Assembly (NCBI RefSeq): GCF_015999245.1
Contig: NZ_JAEAMR010000010.1
Location: 900,046-953,946 of the forward strand
Direction of reading: 5' to 3'
Origin: Streptomyces sp. AV19
GTDB lineage: Bacteria > Actinomycetota > Actinomycetes > Streptomycetales > Streptomycetaceae
Length of the DNA: 53,901 bases
Shown here: piece by piece, positions 51,693-53,901 of the stretch
Position numbering within the stretch: the stretch's first letter is position 1
Layout: each line of letters starts with the position of its first letter
Position numbers and translations under genes: made by a program
Notes under the pieces: model-generated
The model's database searches: none
Seen by the model: the letters and a program-made list of their open reading frames with translations, nothing else
Told to the model about the DNA's origin: nothing

Positions 51693-53807
51693 GTGGTGAA
51701 AGAAATCGAAGAAACGGGCAAAAGGTGGCAGAGTGGATCCGTGGTTGATCGGGGAGCGACGCCTGCCTCCGGAGCGCTGCCGGACGACTGGCCCGCTCGC
51801 CCGGAGCCCATCCTCGTCCGCAACCGGGTCGGGACCTTCGACTGGGACCTCATCAGCGGACGCCTGCACCTGGACGCCACGGCCCTGGGCATCCTCGGCA
51901 TGCCGCCTGAGGAGTTCCGGGGGCGCATCGGCGACCTGGCGGGCCGGGTGCCGCGCTCCGACGGGGCGCGGCTCGACACCCTGGTCGCCCGGGCGCTGAA
52001 GGACGGCAGCGAGAGCTACGGCGCCTACCACCGGGTACGCCGCGAGGACGGCTCCCTGCACTGGGCCTACACCCAGGGCCACATCGAGCGTGACGGGGCC
52101 GGGCGGCCCTGCCGCATCCTCGGCCTGCTGCGGGACGCCGACGCGGAGCTCGCCCTCGCCGACCGGCCCGGCGAGAGCGACGGCGAGCGCCGCCACCAGA
52201 CCACCGTGGTGGAGGCCATCACCGCCGCCCTGGCCCACGCCAGGACCGTTCAGGACGTGATCGACTTCTTCAAGGACGTCCGGGCCGTCGAGCACCTCGG
52301 CTCCGACCTGCTCGTCCTCGGCCTGATCGAGTCCGGCCGCATCCACCTGGTCGCGGAGGGCCCGTCCGAGCACTTCATCCCCGGCACCCGCTACACGCGG
52401 ATCGACGACAACTTCCCCATGAGCGAGGTCATCCGCACCCTCACCCCCCGGTTCATCGAGTCCCGCGAGGAGTTCGCCCGCTGCTACCCCTGGCTGTGGG
52501 AGCACATCGAGGACATCGGCATCGCCTCCGCCGCCTACCTCCCGCTGATCGCCCAGGCCAAGCCCATCGGCGCGCTCGGCCTGCTCTACCGCGAGGCCCG
52601 CGGCTTCAGCCGGCAGGAGCGCAACCTCTTCATCGCGCTGGGCAGCAGCCTGGCGCAGAGCATCGCCCGAGCGATGCTCTTCGACCAGGAGCACGACCTC
52701 GCCGAGGGGCTCCAGCAGTCCATGCTCCCGCGGCGCATCCCCGACGTGCCCGGGGCGCAGATCGCCGTCCGCTACCGGTCCGCCCGCCTGGGCCGGGACA
52801 TCGGCGGCGACTGGTACGACGTGATCCCGCTGCCCGGCGGCCGGGTCGGGGCCGTCATCGGCGACGTCCAGGGCCACGACACGCACGCCGCCGCCGTGAT
52901 GGGGCAGCTGCGGATCGTCCTGCGCGCCTACGCGACCGAGGGCCACGCCCCGGCCACCGTCATGGCCCGCGCCTCGGCCTTCCTCCACGAGCTGGACACC
53001 GACCGCTTCGCCACCTGCTCCTACGCCGAGGCCGACCTGTCGACCGGCGTGGTGCAACTGGTCCGCGCCGGGCACATCGACCCCCTGCTGCGGCACACCG
53101 ACGGCACTTCCCGCCGGCTGCCCGTGGCGGGCGGGCTCCCGCTGGGCCTGTCCGCCGAGTTCGGGCGGCTCGACTACCCGGTGACCAGCGTGGAACTGGA
53201 CGCGGGGGAGACGCTGCTGCTGTTCACCGACGGCCTGGTGGAGCAGCCGGGCTCCGACCTGGACGAGGGTGTGGGGCAGCTCTCGGAGGTGATCGTCACG
53301 GGGCCGGAGGACCTGCACGAGCTCGCCGACCGGCTGTGCGACATGGTCACGGAGCGCGTCGGCGAGGACGACATGGCCGTCCTGCTGCTGCGCCGCCAGG
53401 GCGTGCCCACGCGCCCGGGCGGACGCCTCCAGCAGCACATCGCCCCCGCGGACCCCGAGGCCCTCTCCGCCGCCCGGCACATGATCCGCACCGCCGTGCG
53501 GGCCTGGGGCGCGCGCGAGCGCTCCGACGAAATCGAGCTGGCGGCCGACGAGTTGGCGACCAACGCGCTGCTGCACACCGACGGGGCGGCGGTGGTGACG
53601 ATCCGGATGCTCGCCGGTCCCGAGCGGCGGCTGCGGGTGGAGGTGGAGGACCGTTCCAGCGCGCTGCCCCGGCGCAGGGAGCCGGGGGAGATGGGGGTGT
53701 CGGGGCGGGGGCTGCTGCTGGTGGACCGGCTGGCGGATGTGTGGGGGGTGGAGCCGCGGGGTGGGGGGAAGTCGGTGTGGTGCGAGTTTGTTCTGGGTGG
53801 GGAGTGA
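51693..53807 (+). CDS. PAS-GAF-PP2C (SpoIIE) phosphatase with C-terminal HATPase
   Basis: A 704-residue, four-domain signalling protein. A PAS-like sensor (about 40-150, GTFDWDLISGRLHLD ... DGSLHWAYTQGHIERDGAGRP) is followed by a GAF-like domain (about 170-330, to NLFIALGSSLAQSIARAML). Next is a SpoIIE/PP2C phosphatase (about 340-570) with DIGGDWYDVIPL, GDVQGHDTHAA, LLFTDGLVE and EDDMAVLLL. Last is an anti-sigma-factor-type HATPase (about 590-704, ELAADELATNALLH ... GRGLLLVDRLADVWG). Such proteins dephosphorylate anti-anti-sigma factors. GTG 51693 is chosen; GTG 51741 is possible. No partner sigma/anti-sigma genes are seen. Confidence 0.92.
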   Translation: MVKEIEETGKRWQSGSVVDRGATPASGALPDDWPARPEPILVRNRVGTFDWDLISGRLHLDATALGILGMPPEEFRGRIGDLAGRVPRSDGARLDTLVARALKDGSESYGAYHRVRREDGSLHWAYTQGHIERDGAGRPCRILGLLRDADAELALADRPGESDGERRHQTTVVEAITAALAHARTVQDVIDFFKDVRAVEHLGSDLLVLGLIESGRIHLVAEGPSEHFIPGTRYTRIDDNFPMSEVIRTLTPRFIESREEFARCYPWLWEHIEDIGIASAAYLPLIAQAKPIGALGLLYREARGFSRQERNLFIALGSSLAQSIARAMLFDQEHDLAEGLQQSMLPRRIPDVPGAQIAVRYRSARLGRDIGGDWYDVIPLPGGRVGAVIGDVQGHDTHAAAVMGQLRIVLRAYATEGHAPATVMARASAFLHELDTDRFATCSYAEADLSTGVVQLVRAGHIDPLLRHTDGTSRRLPVAGGLPLGLSAEFGRLDYPVTSVELDAGETLLLFTDGLVEQPGSDLDEGVGQLSEVIVTGPEDLHELADRLCDMVTERVGEDDMAVLLLRRQGVPTRPGGRLQQHIAPADPEALSAARHMIRTAVRAWGARERSDEIELAADELATNALLHTDGAAVVTIRMLAGPERRLRVEVEDRSSALPRRREPGEMGVSGRGLLLVDRLADVWGVEPRGGGKSVWCEFVLGGE

Positions 53808-53814
53808 GCCCCGG

Positions 53815-53901
53815 TCCCGCCCCTTCACCGTTTCTTCCGGGCTCCGCCCGGGCCCGCAACGCGGCTTCGCCGCGTTGACCGGGGGCTTCGCCCCCTGGAC
53901 C
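53815..53901. repeat. Modular GC-rich intergenic repeat, copy 5 (cut by window end)
   Basis: Starts about 8 bp after the phosphatase stop: CGCCCCTTCACCGTTTCTTC, GGGCTCCGCCC, CAACGCGGCTTCGCCGCGTTG and GGGGGCTTCGCCCCC, in the same order as in copies 1, 2 and 4. The window ends inside it. Confidence 0.75.

Overview
High-GC actinobacterial chromosome, almost certainly Streptomyces. The evidence is strong third-position GC bias, many GTG starts, several apparently leaderless genes, a complete conservon, and a 23S rRNA of streptomycete type. All functions below were inferred by reading translations and motifs; no database search was run.

Region 1 (1-16 kb) is conserved core. It starts inside a 23S rRNA gene whose 3' end runs directly into the last third of a 5S rRNA: the spacer and the front of 5S are missing. 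Next comes a lipid and cell-envelope block: a CDP-alcohol phosphatidyltransferase of cardiolipin-synthase type, a fused GDP-mannose pyrophosphorylase/pseudo-phosphomannomutase, and a DUF881 - small basic protein - DUF881 trio. It continues with a GarA-like FHA protein, an FtsR-like MerR regulator, a DUF151 bifunctional nuclease, a second MerR regulator, DinB, a PRC-barrel protein and, behind a tandem glycine riboswitch, glycine decarboxylase GcvP. From recall, the order matches the Mycobacterium tuberculosis segment from pgsA2 to gcvB (Rv1822-Rv1832), with insertions.

Region 2 (16-31 kb) is mixed accessory and housekeeping: a DUF5999 protein, a GCS2-type ligase, a CPBP protease, a PhzF-like protein, a PadR regulator with an operator over its own promoter, a lone ClpN-domain protein and three EamA exporters. 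One exporter lies behind a leaderless 12-codon leader ORF with a PPP motif; another is divergent from a LysR gene broken by a one-base frameshift. A HipA-like kinase/DUF3037 pair, two SDR reductases and uracil-DNA glycosylase follow.

Region 3 (31-37 kb) has a WYL-type regulator divergent from a DUF3224 gene across a perfect 14-bp-arm operator, a proline-rich lipoprotein, a 1.3-kb repeat-rich gap with a suspicious all-G/C tract, an oxidoreductase and a CN-hydrolase apolipoprotein N-acyltransferase.

Region 4 (37-44 kb) is the most interesting part. A two-gene cassette (SAM methyltransferase plus class I terpene synthase, 1 nt apart) faces a complete conservon on the other strand (sensor kinase, roadblock, DUF742, GTPase, cytochrome P450). 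The P450 has EQTLW where nearly all P450s have ExxR, the hallmark of the CYP157 family. Together these look like a candidate methylated-terpenoid pathway next to a G-protein-like signalling module.

Region 5 (44-54 kb) holds an HTH-less LAL-type ATPase, a Ku / LigD-polymerase pair, a PHP protein that looks like PolX without its polymerase palm, a lipase-maturation-factor membrane protein, and a PAS-GAF-PP2C-ATPase phosphatase. A modular GC-rich intergenic repeat recurs five times, usually where genes converge.
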